DNA from: Spirosoma spitsbergense DSM 19989
Lineage (GTDB): Bacteria > Bacteroidota > Bacteroidia > Cytophagales > Spirosomataceae
Assembly: GCF_000374085.1 (NCBI RefSeq)
Contig: NZ_KB893400.1
Coordinates: 46,754-110,753, forward strand
Direction: 5' to 3'
DNA: 64,000 nucleotides
Below the pieces are notes generated by a model. That model searched no databases. It saw only the letters and a list, made by a program, of their open reading frames with translations, and was not told the origin of the DNA. A program made the translations under genes and the position numbers. Shown piece by piece: positions 28,594-36,932 of the stretch; the stretch's first letter is position 1, and each line of letters begins with the position of its first letter.

Positions 28594-31014
28594 TTGATAG
28601 CAAACGAACAACTCCGCTCGACTGATATTTTAAGTCGTGAAAAAATCCTGTTAGATTACCGAATGGCTTGTGAAAGCCGACAGGTAAGTCTGCTGGGTAG
28701 GCGCGATGTGATGGGAGGCCGGGCTAAATTTGGCATATTTGGTGACGGTAAGGAACTGGCTCAAATGGCAGCCGCACGGTTCTTCGACAAGGGTGATTAT
28801 CGCTCAGGTTATTACCGCGACCAGACTTTTGTCGCTGCTTTAGGTGAACTGACCTGGCGGGAATTTTTCGCGCAGCTCTATGCGCATACGGATGTTGAAG
28901 CCGAGCCCAGCACGGCTGGCCGTTCCATGAACGGGCACTTTGCCACCCGCTGGCTTGATGAACAGGGGCTCTGGCGTAATCAGACTGAACTCTATAACTC
29001 CGTTTGTGATATTTCGCCCACAGCGGGGCAGATTCCCCGGTCGGTGGGACTGGCTTATGCATCTAAACTGTTTCGTCATAATCCCGATTTAGCAGCCCTG
29101 ACCAATTTTTCCCGGAAAGGCAACGAAGTTGTGTTTGCCAATATTGGCGATGCCTCCACTTCTCAGGGTATGTTCTGGGAGACAATGAATGCCGCTGCCG
29201 TATTACAGGTTCCCTTGCTGACCTCCGTTTGGGACGATGGCTATGGAATTTCTGTGCCTACTGAATATCAGACCGTTAAAGGGAGTATATCGAAAGCGTT
29301 GGCTGGTTTTCAGCGGGATGATTCCAGCAAAGGTATCCGTGGAAAAGGGCTGGAAATTTTTACGGTAAAAGGGTGGGATTATGTTGGCCTGCTGGAAACG
29401 TATCAACAGGCTGCGCACATATGCCGCGAGGAGCAGGTACCTGTTCTGGTTCATGTGCAGGAGCTTACGCAGCCGCAGGGTCACTCATCATCGGGTTCGC
29501 ATGAGCGGTATAAATCAAAAGACCGGCTGGCCTGGGAAGCAGAACACGACTGTAATCGGGTATTTCGGCAATGGATTCTGGAGAATGGATATGCCACTGC
29601 CGAAGAGCTGGAAACCATTGAGGAGGAAGCGAAGCGGGCGGCCAAGCAGGCCCGGCTTGAAGCCTGGAAAGCGTTTCAGGAATCCATGAAAGCGGATTTT
29701 GACAGCGCTCTTGAGCTACTTCAGCAGGTTGCCCGTCATAATCCAAAATCGGCCGAATTAATGGCTATTCGGGAAGAGTTACGAAAAGAATTCTCCCCAA
29801 TTCGGCGGGATACCGTTTCGGCCGTGCGGAAAGCACTTCGGCTGCTCCGAACCGATTCCGGTACCGGGAAGCAACGATTAACAGACTGGCTGGAGCGTAC
29901 AAATGCCGATAACAGAGAGCGATATAATTCACATCTGTACAGTGAGTCGCCGGACTCGCCAATGCGCATAAAAGGTGTTCCCGCACAATTTGCCGACGAC
30001 AGTCCGGCACTTGATGGGTATCAGATACTACAACGGTATTTCGACAATCTGTTCACCCGCGATCCCCGTGTAGTGGCTTTGGGCGAGGACGTTGGTCTTA
30101 TTGGCGACGTAAATCAGGGCTTCGCCGGTTTGCAGGAGAAGTTCGGAGAAATTCGTATTACGGACACGGGTATTCGCGAAACCACTATTATTGGACAAGG
30201 AATAGGGATGGCCATGCGGGGTCTGCGCCCTATTGTCGAAATTCAGTACTTTGACTACATCTATTATGCATTAGCCACGCTCACCGACGATTTAGCTACG
30301 TTGCTTTATCGCACCAAAGGTGGACAAAAGGCTCCGCTCATTGTCCGAACCCGTGGTCATCGACTGGAAGGAATCTGGCATTCCGGCTCACCAATGGCTG
30401 CTATGCTGGGCAGCCTGCGGGGATTACACATTCTGGTGCCGCGCAACATGACTCAGGCCGTCGGTTTTTATAACACACTCATCAAAGGAGATGACCCGGC
30501 ACTGCTGATTGAATCGCTCAATGGGTATCGTCTTAAAGAGATTTTACCGAACAACTTAAGCGAGTTTTGTGTGCCGCTGGGCGTGCCGGAAACACTTCGT
30601 TCGGGTACCGACTTTACGATTGTTACTTACGGCTCTATGTGTCGGATTGTTATGGAAGCGGCCAGCCAGCTGGAGCAAATGAATATCAGTGTCGAGGTTA
30701 TTGACGTGCAGACGCTTCTTCCGTTCGATGTGCATCATCTGATTGCCGAATCCGTCAGGAAAACAAATCGGGTGCTGTTCGCCGATGAAGATGTTCCGGG
30801 TGGCGCGTCGGCCTATATGATGCAACAGGTAATTGAGGGACAGGATGTGTATCGTTACCTGGATTCTGCTCCGCGCACGCTGTCGGCCAAGGCACACCGG
30901 CCACCCTACGGCTCCGATGGGGACTATTTTTCCAAGCCGAATGTTGATGATGTCATTGAGGCTGTATACGCGCTCATGAACGAAGCCGAGCCAGTACGCT
31001 TTCCCGAAATTTAA
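28594..31014 (+). CDS. Fused alpha-beta E1 of a 2-oxoacid dehydrogenase (branched-chain type)
   Basis: Thiamine-diphosphate-dependent E1 component with both subunits in one chain (806 aa). The alpha part (about 1-370) has GGRAKFGIFGDGKE, YYRDQTF and the ThDP motif GDASTSQGMFWETMNAA near 185. The beta part starts near 473 with GYQILQRYFDNLF, VALGEDVGLIGDVNQGFAGL, IRETTIIGQGIGMAMRGLRP and ends with a transketolase C-terminal domain (IDVQTLLPFDVHHLI). It would decarboxylate branched-chain 2-oxoacids or pyruvate and hand the acyl group to an E2. The only suitable start is TTG 28594. E2 and E3 are not in this window. It precedes nuoI by 41 bases. Confidence 0.88.
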   Translation: MIANEQLRSTDILSREKILLDYRMACESRQVSLLGRRDVMGGRAKFGIFGDGKELAQMAAARFFDKGDYRSGYYRDQTFVAALGELTWREFFAQLYAHTDVEAEPSTAGRSMNGHFATRWLDEQGLWRNQTELYNSVCDISPTAGQIPRSVGLAYASKLFRHNPDLAALTNFSRKGNEVVFANIGDASTSQGMFWETMNAAAVLQVPLLTSVWDDGYGISVPTEYQTVKGSISKALAGFQRDDSSKGIRGKGLEIFTVKGWDYVGLLETYQQAAHICREEQVPVLVHVQELTQPQGHSSSGSHERYKSKDRLAWEAEHDCNRVFRQWILENGYATAEELETIEEEAKRAAKQARLEAWKAFQESMKADFDSALELLQQVARHNPKSAELMAIREELRKEFSPIRRDTVSAVRKALRLLRTDSGTGKQRLTDWLERTNADNRERYNSHLYSESPDSPMRIKGVPAQFADDSPALDGYQILQRYFDNLFTRDPRVVALGEDVGLIGDVNQGFAGLQEKFGEIRITDTGIRETTIIGQGIGMAMRGLRPIVEIQYFDYIYYALATLTDDLATLLYRTKGGQKAPLIVRTRGHRLEGIWHSGSPMAAMLGSLRGLHILVPRNMTQAVGFYNTLIKGDDPALLIESLNGYRLKEILPNNLSEFCVPLGVPETLRSGTDFTIVTYGSMCRIVMEAASQLEQMNISVEVIDVQTLLPFDVHHLIAESVRKTNRVLFADEDVPGGASAYMMQQVIEGQDVYRYLDSAPRTLSAKAHRPPYGSDGDYFSKPNVDDVIEAVYALMNEAEPVRFPEI

Positions 31015-31055
31015 CGGATGAGCGACCCAGGGCATACGCTTATTTATTCTCTACC

Positions 31056-32324
31056 ATGTCATACTTTAAGGACGTAAAGACCGGCATTTTAACGTCAATC
31101 AAAGGGTTGAGTCTCACGTTTAGGCACTTGCGGAACGCCACTAAACGGCGTACCCCCGAAGGTATTGCCAGCGACAAGTACTTCGATTTGCAGGATGGCC
31201 TGGTTACACTCCAATACCCCTACGAACAATTACCCATCCCGGACAACGGACGCTATCGGCTCCGCAATGAGATTGACGATTGTATCGTGTGTGACAAATG
31301 CGCTAAAGTTTGCCCCGTCGACTGTATTACTATCGATGCCATCAAAGCGACCGAGGAGATTGGTCGCGCATCGGACGGGTCGCCGATTCGGTTATATGCG
31401 GCTACGTTTGATATCGACATGGCCAAGTGCTGCTATTGTGGTTTATGCACCGTAGTTTGCCCAACCGAGTGCCTGACGATGGACAAAAAATTCGACTACA
31501 GTGAGTTTGAACTGGGGAAACTAACCTACGAATTCTCGAACCTCAGTAAAGAACAGGCCGACGAGAAACGGGCATTGTACGAGCAGTTTTTGTTGGAAAA
31601 AGATGCTGCGAAAGCGGCCCAGACTGCGGCTAAAACAACGTCTGTTACGACTACAGACGCAACAACTGGCTCCACGAAGGAAGCACCAAAACGACCTGCG
31701 TTCCGGCCAACGGCGAAGCCTAAGACAATAGTATCCGCCGAGCCAGTACCCGATAAAGAGAATTCGGAAGAATCGACTGTCGAAAATTCGATTACGGATG
31801 CCACCCCCACCGAGATGGAGCGAATTGCCCAGGGAGGACTGGAGTTGGCAAAACACCCTGCTTTTGAGCCAACTCCGGTAACGGAAAGTCTCCCTACGGA
31901 TGAAGCTATGAGGGATGAAGCAATCAGGGATGTGCCGGTTGCCGCTGAAAAGCCAGTAGCGTCAAAGCCCGCTTTCCGGCCAACCATGAAACCGCCGGTT
32001 GCCAAAAAAGAAGAAAAAGTGGAAGGGGAGCCTGAACCGGAAGCACCAAAACCAGCGGGTAAGCCGGCTGGTTTTCGCCCCACAATGAAACCGGCTGCGA
32101 AAGAATCCGTTGCTCCTCCTGCTACCGAATCGCCCAAACCAAAACCGGCTTTCAAACCGACAATGAAACCGTCGTTTCCGAAAGTTGAAGAGCTAAAAAC
32201 AGACGCGCCAGTACCCGCCGAAGAGGTGGCAATACCGAAGTTAAAGCCCGCTTTTCGGCCCACCATGAAGCCAAAAGCAAAACCTGATGCGGCTAATCAA
32301 AGTAGCCCCGAAACAGATGAATAA
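31056..32324 (+). CDS. nuoI: NADH-quinone oxidoreductase subunit I with long repeat-bearing C-terminal tail
   Basis: Complex I ferredoxin-like subunit carrying two 4Fe-4S clusters. The N-terminal part is normal NuoI: GLSLTFRHLRNATKRRTPEG, then CIVCDKCAKVCP (about 76-87) and CCYCGLCTVVCP (about 124-135), ending near residue 185. Ordinary NuoI stops near there, but this protein runs to 422 aa. The extra 240 residues are rich in Pro, Ala, Lys, Glu and Thr and hold five copies of a decapeptide close to KPAFRPTMKP, at about 213, 304, 336, 363 and 397. The frame continues without a break to one stop, and nuoJ starts immediately after it, so the tail is real coding sequence. Function of the tail is unknown. 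Confidence 0.93.
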   Translation: MSYFKDVKTGILTSIKGLSLTFRHLRNATKRRTPEGIASDKYFDLQDGLVTLQYPYEQLPIPDNGRYRLRNEIDDCIVCDKCAKVCPVDCITIDAIKATEEIGRASDGSPIRLYAATFDIDMAKCCYCGLCTVVCPTECLTMDKKFDYSEFELGKLTYEFSNLSKEQADEKRALYEQFLLEKDAAKAAQTAAKTTSVTTTDATTGSTKEAPKRPAFRPTAKPKTIVSAEPVPDKENSEESTVENSITDATPTEMERIAQGGLELAKHPAFEPTPVTESLPTDEAMRDEAIRDVPVAAEKPVASKPAFRPTMKPPVAKKEEKVEGEPEPEAPKPAGKPAGFRPTMKPAAKESVAPPATESPKPKPAFKPTMKPSFPKVEELKTDAPVPAEEVAIPKLKPAFRPTMKPKAKPDAANQSSPETDE

Positions 32325-32882
32325 ATGCTCCAGCTTGCTTTCTATGCGTTTGCAGCGCTGACTCTCATCGGCGCGTTTGCGGTTCTGGTTACCCGCAATG
32401 TACTCTACGCGGCTTTTTTTCTGTTGCTGGCCCTACTGGGTACTGCAGGGTTATTTGTGCTGGCCAGTGCTGATTTCCTAGCTATTGCCCAGATAATGAT
32501 CTATGTGGGGGGCGTGCTGGTGCTGGTGATTTTCGGGGTGATGCTCACTCACAAGCCGGATTCACCCATCGACATGAGTAATCAGCAACCGAATCGTATT
32601 CCCTCCTCAAATCGCAGGGGAGTCGGTTCTTCCTGGATTGTGGGTACACTGGTAGCCGGCAGTTTGTTTGCGGCTCTGTTTATCGTGTTGGTTCGGGCAA
32701 ATTTCAGACTGTTGAGCCAACCCGTTGGATGGAAAAGTGCCGTTAATACAATCGGTATGCAACTGATGACCGAATACGTCGTTCCCTTTGAAACGGTTGC
32801 AATTCTGCTGCTCGCTGCGCTTGTAGGAGCTACTTACCTGGCCTCTCCACTCGCTAAACCGACCCGACATGCAACCCGTTGA
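32325..32882 (+). CDS. nuoJ: NADH-quinone oxidoreductase subunit J
   Basis: Membrane subunit of complex I (185 aa) in the proton-pumping arm. It has five hydrophobic helices, with the family pattern LVTRNVLYAAFFLLLALLGT, FLAIAQIMIYVGGVLVLVIF and a late FETVAILLLAALVGATYLA. The ATG abuts the nuoI stop with no gap, and the 3' end overlaps nuoK by 14 bases, which shows tight coupling of the three genes. Confidence 0.95.
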   Translation: MLQLAFYAFAALTLIGAFAVLVTRNVLYAAFFLLLALLGTAGLFVLASADFLAIAQIMIYVGGVLVLVIFGVMLTHKPDSPIDMSNQQPNRIPSSNRRGVGSSWIVGTLVAGSLFAALFIVLVRANFRLLSQPVGWKSAVNTIGMQLMTEYVVPFETVAILLLAALVGATYLASPLAKPTRHATR

Positions 32883-33180
32883 CAGTTTTCTTTTTTTGCT
32901 GGTAGGAGCCGCTTTATTCTGCATCGGCCTGACTGTCGTGGTGCTCAAACGGCATGCCATCGTGGTCCTGATGGGCATTGAACTCATGCTCAATGCGGTG
33001 AATATCAATCTCGTCGCTTTCAGTCAATACGATCCCGACCGAATACAGGGGCAGATGTTGGCGTTGTTTGTTATCATTGTGGCGGCTGCCGAATCGGCCG
33101 TTGCCCTGGCTATTCTCATCCAGGTTTACCGCCATTTCCGAACGGCCCAACTGGATGAACTGACCGAATTGAACCGCTGA
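32869..33180 (+). CDS. nuoK: NADH-quinone oxidoreductase subunit K
   Basis: Small three-helix subunit of complex I (103 aa), related to MrpC. Conserved stretch GIELMLNAVNINLVAF carries the buried glutamate of the proton path; VIIVAAAESAVALAILI carries a second one. The ATG lies inside the end of nuoJ. After it comes a 133-base gap before nuoL without a terminator, so the unit probably continues. Confidence 0.95.
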   Translation: MQPVDSFLFLLVGAALFCIGLTVVVLKRHAIVVLMGIELMLNAVNINLVAFSQYDPDRIQGQMLALFVIIVAAAESAVALAILIQVYRHFRTAQLDELTELNR

Positions 33181-33313
33181 TCGTAACCATACGCCAATTT
33201 ATCTGATAAATGGTGTGGCCGATACGTGTGAAGCTAGTTGAACCGAAATACACGGCTATTTGCTTCCCCGACAGATAATCGGGATATTTGCGGCCAATTC
33301 TGCCCGAATACGA

Positions 33314-35221
33314 ATGCCCGTTGATACCTTCCAACTACTTCACCTGCTTACTGCTGCCCTGTTAGGGTTGCCTTTTGCGGGCTTTCTGGTTTTGGTATTG
33401 GCAAGCCGTCGGGTGTCGGGCGTACTGGCCATCCTGCTGACGACAACCGGGCTTGCCCTATCCGTCCTGCTGGCCTTAAAACTTCCTGAGCAGGGAGTTT
33501 CCATTCAGGCAAACTGGGCTACGCTGTCGGGAATATCGTTCCCAATCCGTTTTAGCGTCGATGCTTTAGCAGTTCTAATGCTGGTGGTAGTTCACTTTGT
33601 GGCGTTGTTAGTACAGATTTATTCTATATCCTACCTGCACGATGAGCCGAAGCTGAGCCGGTATTTTGCCTATCTGCAATTGTTTATTGGTGCCATGCTG
33701 GGCATTGTGCTGGCGGGAAACCTGCTGGTCATGTACGCTTTTTGGGAGTTGGTGGGGCTGGCATCGTACCTGCTCATTGGTTTCTATACCGAACGACCTG
33801 CGGCATCCAAAGCCGCTCAGAAAGCATTTCTGATGAATCGGGTTGGTGATATTGGGTTCCTGATTGGTATTTTCCTGACCTACTACTACTACGGTACGCT
33901 TGACCTCGTACTACTGACCGCAAAGGGGGGTACCGTTGTTATCCCGACCGCGTTGGGGTTGTGTCTGTTTATGGGCTGTGTGGGCAAATCGGCGCAGTTT
34001 CCGTTGCTAACCTGGCTGCCCGATGCCATGGAAGGACCGACCCCTGTTTCGGCCCTTCTGCATGCGGCTACAATGGTTGCGGCCGGTATTTTTCTTCTCG
34101 CCCGGATTCACCCGCTGCTCTCGCCCGATGCCCTGATGGTGATAGCCTTAGTTGGTACGATAACCACCGTTTGGGGAGGTTTTTCAGCCCTGTTTCAGAC
34201 GGATATTAAAAAAGTACTGGCTTTCTCTACCGTTTCGCAACTGGGCCTGATGGTGGCGGCAATGGGGACCGGCCATGTGCAGGGAGCCATGTTCCATCTG
34301 CTCACTCATGCATGTTTTAAAGCGGGATTATTTCTGAGTGCGGGCGCGGTAATCCATGCCGTGCATACGCAGGACATGCGGTTGATGGGGGGATTGCGCC
34401 GTTCTCTGCCGACTACCTTTCTGGCTTATACCGCTTGTGCGGCCGCGCTGGTTGGGCTACCCTTCTTTTCTGGTTTTCTATCGAAAGAAACCATACTGAA
34501 TGGTGCCTTTAGCTGGGCGGGCGAACATGATAACTTCCTGACGTATATCGTTCCGGTGTCACTTCTGCTGTCATCGGCACTCACTGCACTGTACATGGCC
34601 CGTCAATGGCGGCTCATTTTCTTTGGTCAATACCGGAACGAACTTATTCCGGCATCGCAGGCGCACGAACCCGACTGGCTCATGCGAGGCCCGGTGGTTT
34701 TACTGGCGATTTTTTCGGTAGGATTCTGGTTTTCCATAAACCCACTCTCTGCGCATGGGAGCTGGTTCTTTCGGGTTTTTCCACTAATGGAGGAAATAAC
34801 TTTCTGGTGGATGGCTCCTCTTTCTATTGGTCTGGTATTAGTGGGAGGATGGCTTGGATTCCAGATGCAGGACCCCCGTCCCGACTCCAGTGTTGTCCAG
34901 CTGTCACTCCGATACGGTTTTCTCGATTTCTTCTACCAGTACCTGGTTATCAAACCAACGATCAGGCTGGCATCCCTGCTTAACCGGACAGACCATCGGG
35001 TGGTTGATGGGCTGGTCGATGGGTTTGGCGTATCCGTAGTTGTTTTAGCCCATATTATCCGCGTCGTCGATAAACTGGGACTTGATGGGTTTGTCAACCG
35101 AATTGCCTGGTTAGTAGGGCGATTGGGAAGGCTGACACGCTCCGTACAAAACGGTCGGATTCAGTCTTATATTACAGCGGCAGTGGTCGGGTTGTTAGTC
35201 GTACTTTGGTGGATTTTATGA
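33314..35221 (+). CDS. nuoL: NADH-quinone oxidoreductase subunit L
   Basis: Antiporter-like membrane subunit at the far end of complex I (635 aa). Visible family motifs are FWELVGLASYLLIGFYTERP, LLTWLPDAMEGPTPVSALLH, AATMVAAGIFLLARIHPLL, DIKKVLAFSTVSQLGLMVAA and LLTHACFKAGLFL. The last part includes the long amphipathic lateral helix region and a final membrane helix. Start ATG 33314 is preferred over an in-frame TTG at 33260, because it gives the normal short N-terminus. Next gene nuoM follows after 42 bases. Confidence 0.95.
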   Translation: MPVDTFQLLHLLTAALLGLPFAGFLVLVLASRRVSGVLAILLTTTGLALSVLLALKLPEQGVSIQANWATLSGISFPIRFSVDALAVLMLVVVHFVALLVQIYSISYLHDEPKLSRYFAYLQLFIGAMLGIVLAGNLLVMYAFWELVGLASYLLIGFYTERPAASKAAQKAFLMNRVGDIGFLIGIFLTYYYYGTLDLVLLTAKGGTVVIPTALGLCLFMGCVGKSAQFPLLTWLPDAMEGPTPVSALLHAATMVAAGIFLLARIHPLLSPDALMVIALVGTITTVWGGFSALFQTDIKKVLAFSTVSQLGLMVAAMGTGHVQGAMFHLLTHACFKAGLFLSAGAVIHAVHTQDMRLMGGLRRSLPTTFLAYTACAAALVGLPFFSGFLSKETILNGAFSWAGEHDNFLTYIVPVSLLLSSALTALYMARQWRLIFFGQYRNELIPASQAHEPDWLMRGPVVLLAIFSVGFWFSINPLSAHGSWFFRVFPLMEEITFWWMAPLSIGLVLVGGWLGFQMQDPRPDSSVVQLSLRYGFLDFFYQYLVIKPTIRLASLLNRTDHRVVDGLVDGFGVSVVVLAHIIRVVDKLGLDGFVNRIAWLVGRLGRLTRSVQNGRIQSYITAAVVGLLVVLWWIL

Positions 35222-35263
35222 GGATACCGGTAGCCCAATAAACTGGCGTTGCCCGTAATAACT

Positions 35264-36928
35264 ATGATTCTTTCGCTACTTATTTTTCTTCCGTTACTTG
35301 GTTCGCTGGTTGTCGCGTTGCTGCCCGATAATCAAGGGGCAACGTTTCGATGGATTGCTTTACTGATTACACTGGCAGATGTTGCTCTGGCGGCCGTCAC
35401 GTATGTGTCATTTGATACAACCCTTGCCGGGTATCAGCTCGTAGAGCAGGTCAACTGGATAACATTACCCCTTGGGGGATTGGGTGTTGCGTCCATCGAT
35501 TATCTGGTTGGGATTGATGGAATAAGCATGCCACTGGTTGTTTTGTCGGCCGTGGTTATGCTGGTCGGTGTGGTTGCGTCCTGGCAACTGACGCATCGGC
35601 TCAAAGCGTATTATGCCCTGTATCTGCTGCTGACGGGAACCATCATGGGCTGTTTTGTCGCACTCGATTTCTTCCTGTTTTTTCTGTTTTTCGAGTTCAT
35701 GCTCCTGCCCATGTACTTTCTCATCGGGCTGTGGGGGGGGGCACGCCGGGAGTATGCATCTATTAAATTTTTCCTGTACACATTGCTCGGCTCATTGCTG
35801 ATTCTACTGGTTATGATCAGCCTGTACCTGTCCGTTATGGATCCCGTCAGTACGGCGGTGCTGGCTGGTCTAATCAATAACCCGGCGGAAGCAACGGCCG
35901 ATGTCATCCGTAGTGTACAGACGTACCTTCAAAACGGGCAGTTGAATCCGGGACAAATCGTCCATACGTTCGATATGCGCTATCTGGCCGATGGTGGCAA
36001 CTACCTGCCCGGGGCCTTCCTGAATCCTGCCGCCGAACCGATTATTCTGGGCCTTCCTGCCCGCTTGCTGGCTTTTTGGGTGATATTCATCGGCTTTGCC
36101 ATCAAGCTTCCTATCGTACCGGTGCATACCTGGTTGCCCGATGCCCACGTGGAAGCGTCAACGCCGGTTTCGGTCGTGCTGGCGGGCGTGTTACTCAAGA
36201 TTGGCGGCTACGGTTTTCTGCGAATTGTCTGGGATTTCTTTCCCGATGGAGCCGCCGAGTACGCCAAAATACTGGCGGGCTTAGGGGTATTGTCCATTGT
36301 GTACGGCGGGTTGAATGCGCTGGCTCAGTCCGACATAAAGAAGATGATTGCCTATTCGTCAGTGTCGCACATGGGGTTTGTGCTGCTGGGCGTGGCTTCC
36401 CTAACGGCCGAAGGGGTTAACGGGGCTATTTATCAGATGGTTAGTCATGGCGTATTGTCCGCCATGCTTTTTCTCATTGCCGGTGTCCTGTATGACCGCA
36501 CTCACGACCGGCGTATTGACTCCTACCGGGGCCTGATGCAACCCATGCCCCAATACACTGTCCTGACGGCCATTGCTTTTTTTGCCTCACTGGGGCTACC
36601 GGGTTTTTCGGGATTCGTGGGCGAATTGTTTACCCTCATGGGTGGTTTCCAGTCGGCCTGGCTGCCCGGCTGGCTTACTGCCCTGGCTACGACTGGTATC
36701 CTGCTGGCGGCAGCCTACTTTTTGTGGACCCTCCAGCGGATGTTTTTTGGACCCTACTGGTCCCGTCATGAAGCGACTACCGTGTTAAACGACCTTACGT
36801 TTCGTGAAAAAATCTTATTGATTCCTTTGGGTGCCATGGCGCTGGGCCTGGGCCTGTTTCCAAACCTTATCTTTAATCTGAGTGGTGCTACCGTAGCGCA
36901 GTGGCTGGTAAAGTTTGCCGTGGAATAA
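35264..36928 (+). CDS. nuoM: NADH-quinone oxidoreductase subunit M
   Basis: Antiporter-like membrane subunit of complex I (554 aa). Motifs seen are FEFMLLPMYFLIGLWGG, KLPIVPVHTWLPDAHVEAST, PVSVVLAGVLLKIGGYGFLR, QSDIKKMIAYSSVSHMGFVL and LPGFSGFVGELFTLMGGFQS. A loop insertion rich in polar residues (about 190-260) separates two helices. ATG 35264 begins a normal N-terminal helix; a TTG 15 bases earlier is unlikely. nuoN, which normally comes next, is absent: the convergent gldG ends 4 bases after this stop. Confidence 0.95.
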   Translation: MILSLLIFLPLLGSLVVALLPDNQGATFRWIALLITLADVALAAVTYVSFDTTLAGYQLVEQVNWITLPLGGLGVASIDYLVGIDGISMPLVVLSAVVMLVGVVASWQLTHRLKAYYALYLLLTGTIMGCFVALDFFLFFLFFEFMLLPMYFLIGLWGGARREYASIKFFLYTLLGSLLILLVMISLYLSVMDPVSTAVLAGLINNPAEATADVIRSVQTYLQNGQLNPGQIVHTFDMRYLADGGNYLPGAFLNPAAEPIILGLPARLLAFWVIFIGFAIKLPIVPVHTWLPDAHVEASTPVSVVLAGVLLKIGGYGFLRIVWDFFPDGAAEYAKILAGLGVLSIVYGGLNALAQSDIKKMIAYSSVSHMGFVLLGVASLTAEGVNGAIYQMVSHGVLSAMLFLIAGVLYDRTHDRRIDSYRGLMQPMPQYTVLTAIAFFASLGLPGFSGFVGELFTLMGGFQSAWLPGWLTALATTGILLAAAYFLWTLQRMFFGPYWSRHEATTVLNDLTFREKILLIPLGAMALGLGLFPNLIFNLSGATVAQWLVKFAVE

Positions 36929-36932
36929 CAGG

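Noticed and set aside
31526..32266. 246-codon open frame on the minus strand within nuoI
   Set aside because: It is the antisense of the low-complexity NuoI tail; composition of the tail keeps the opposite frame open.
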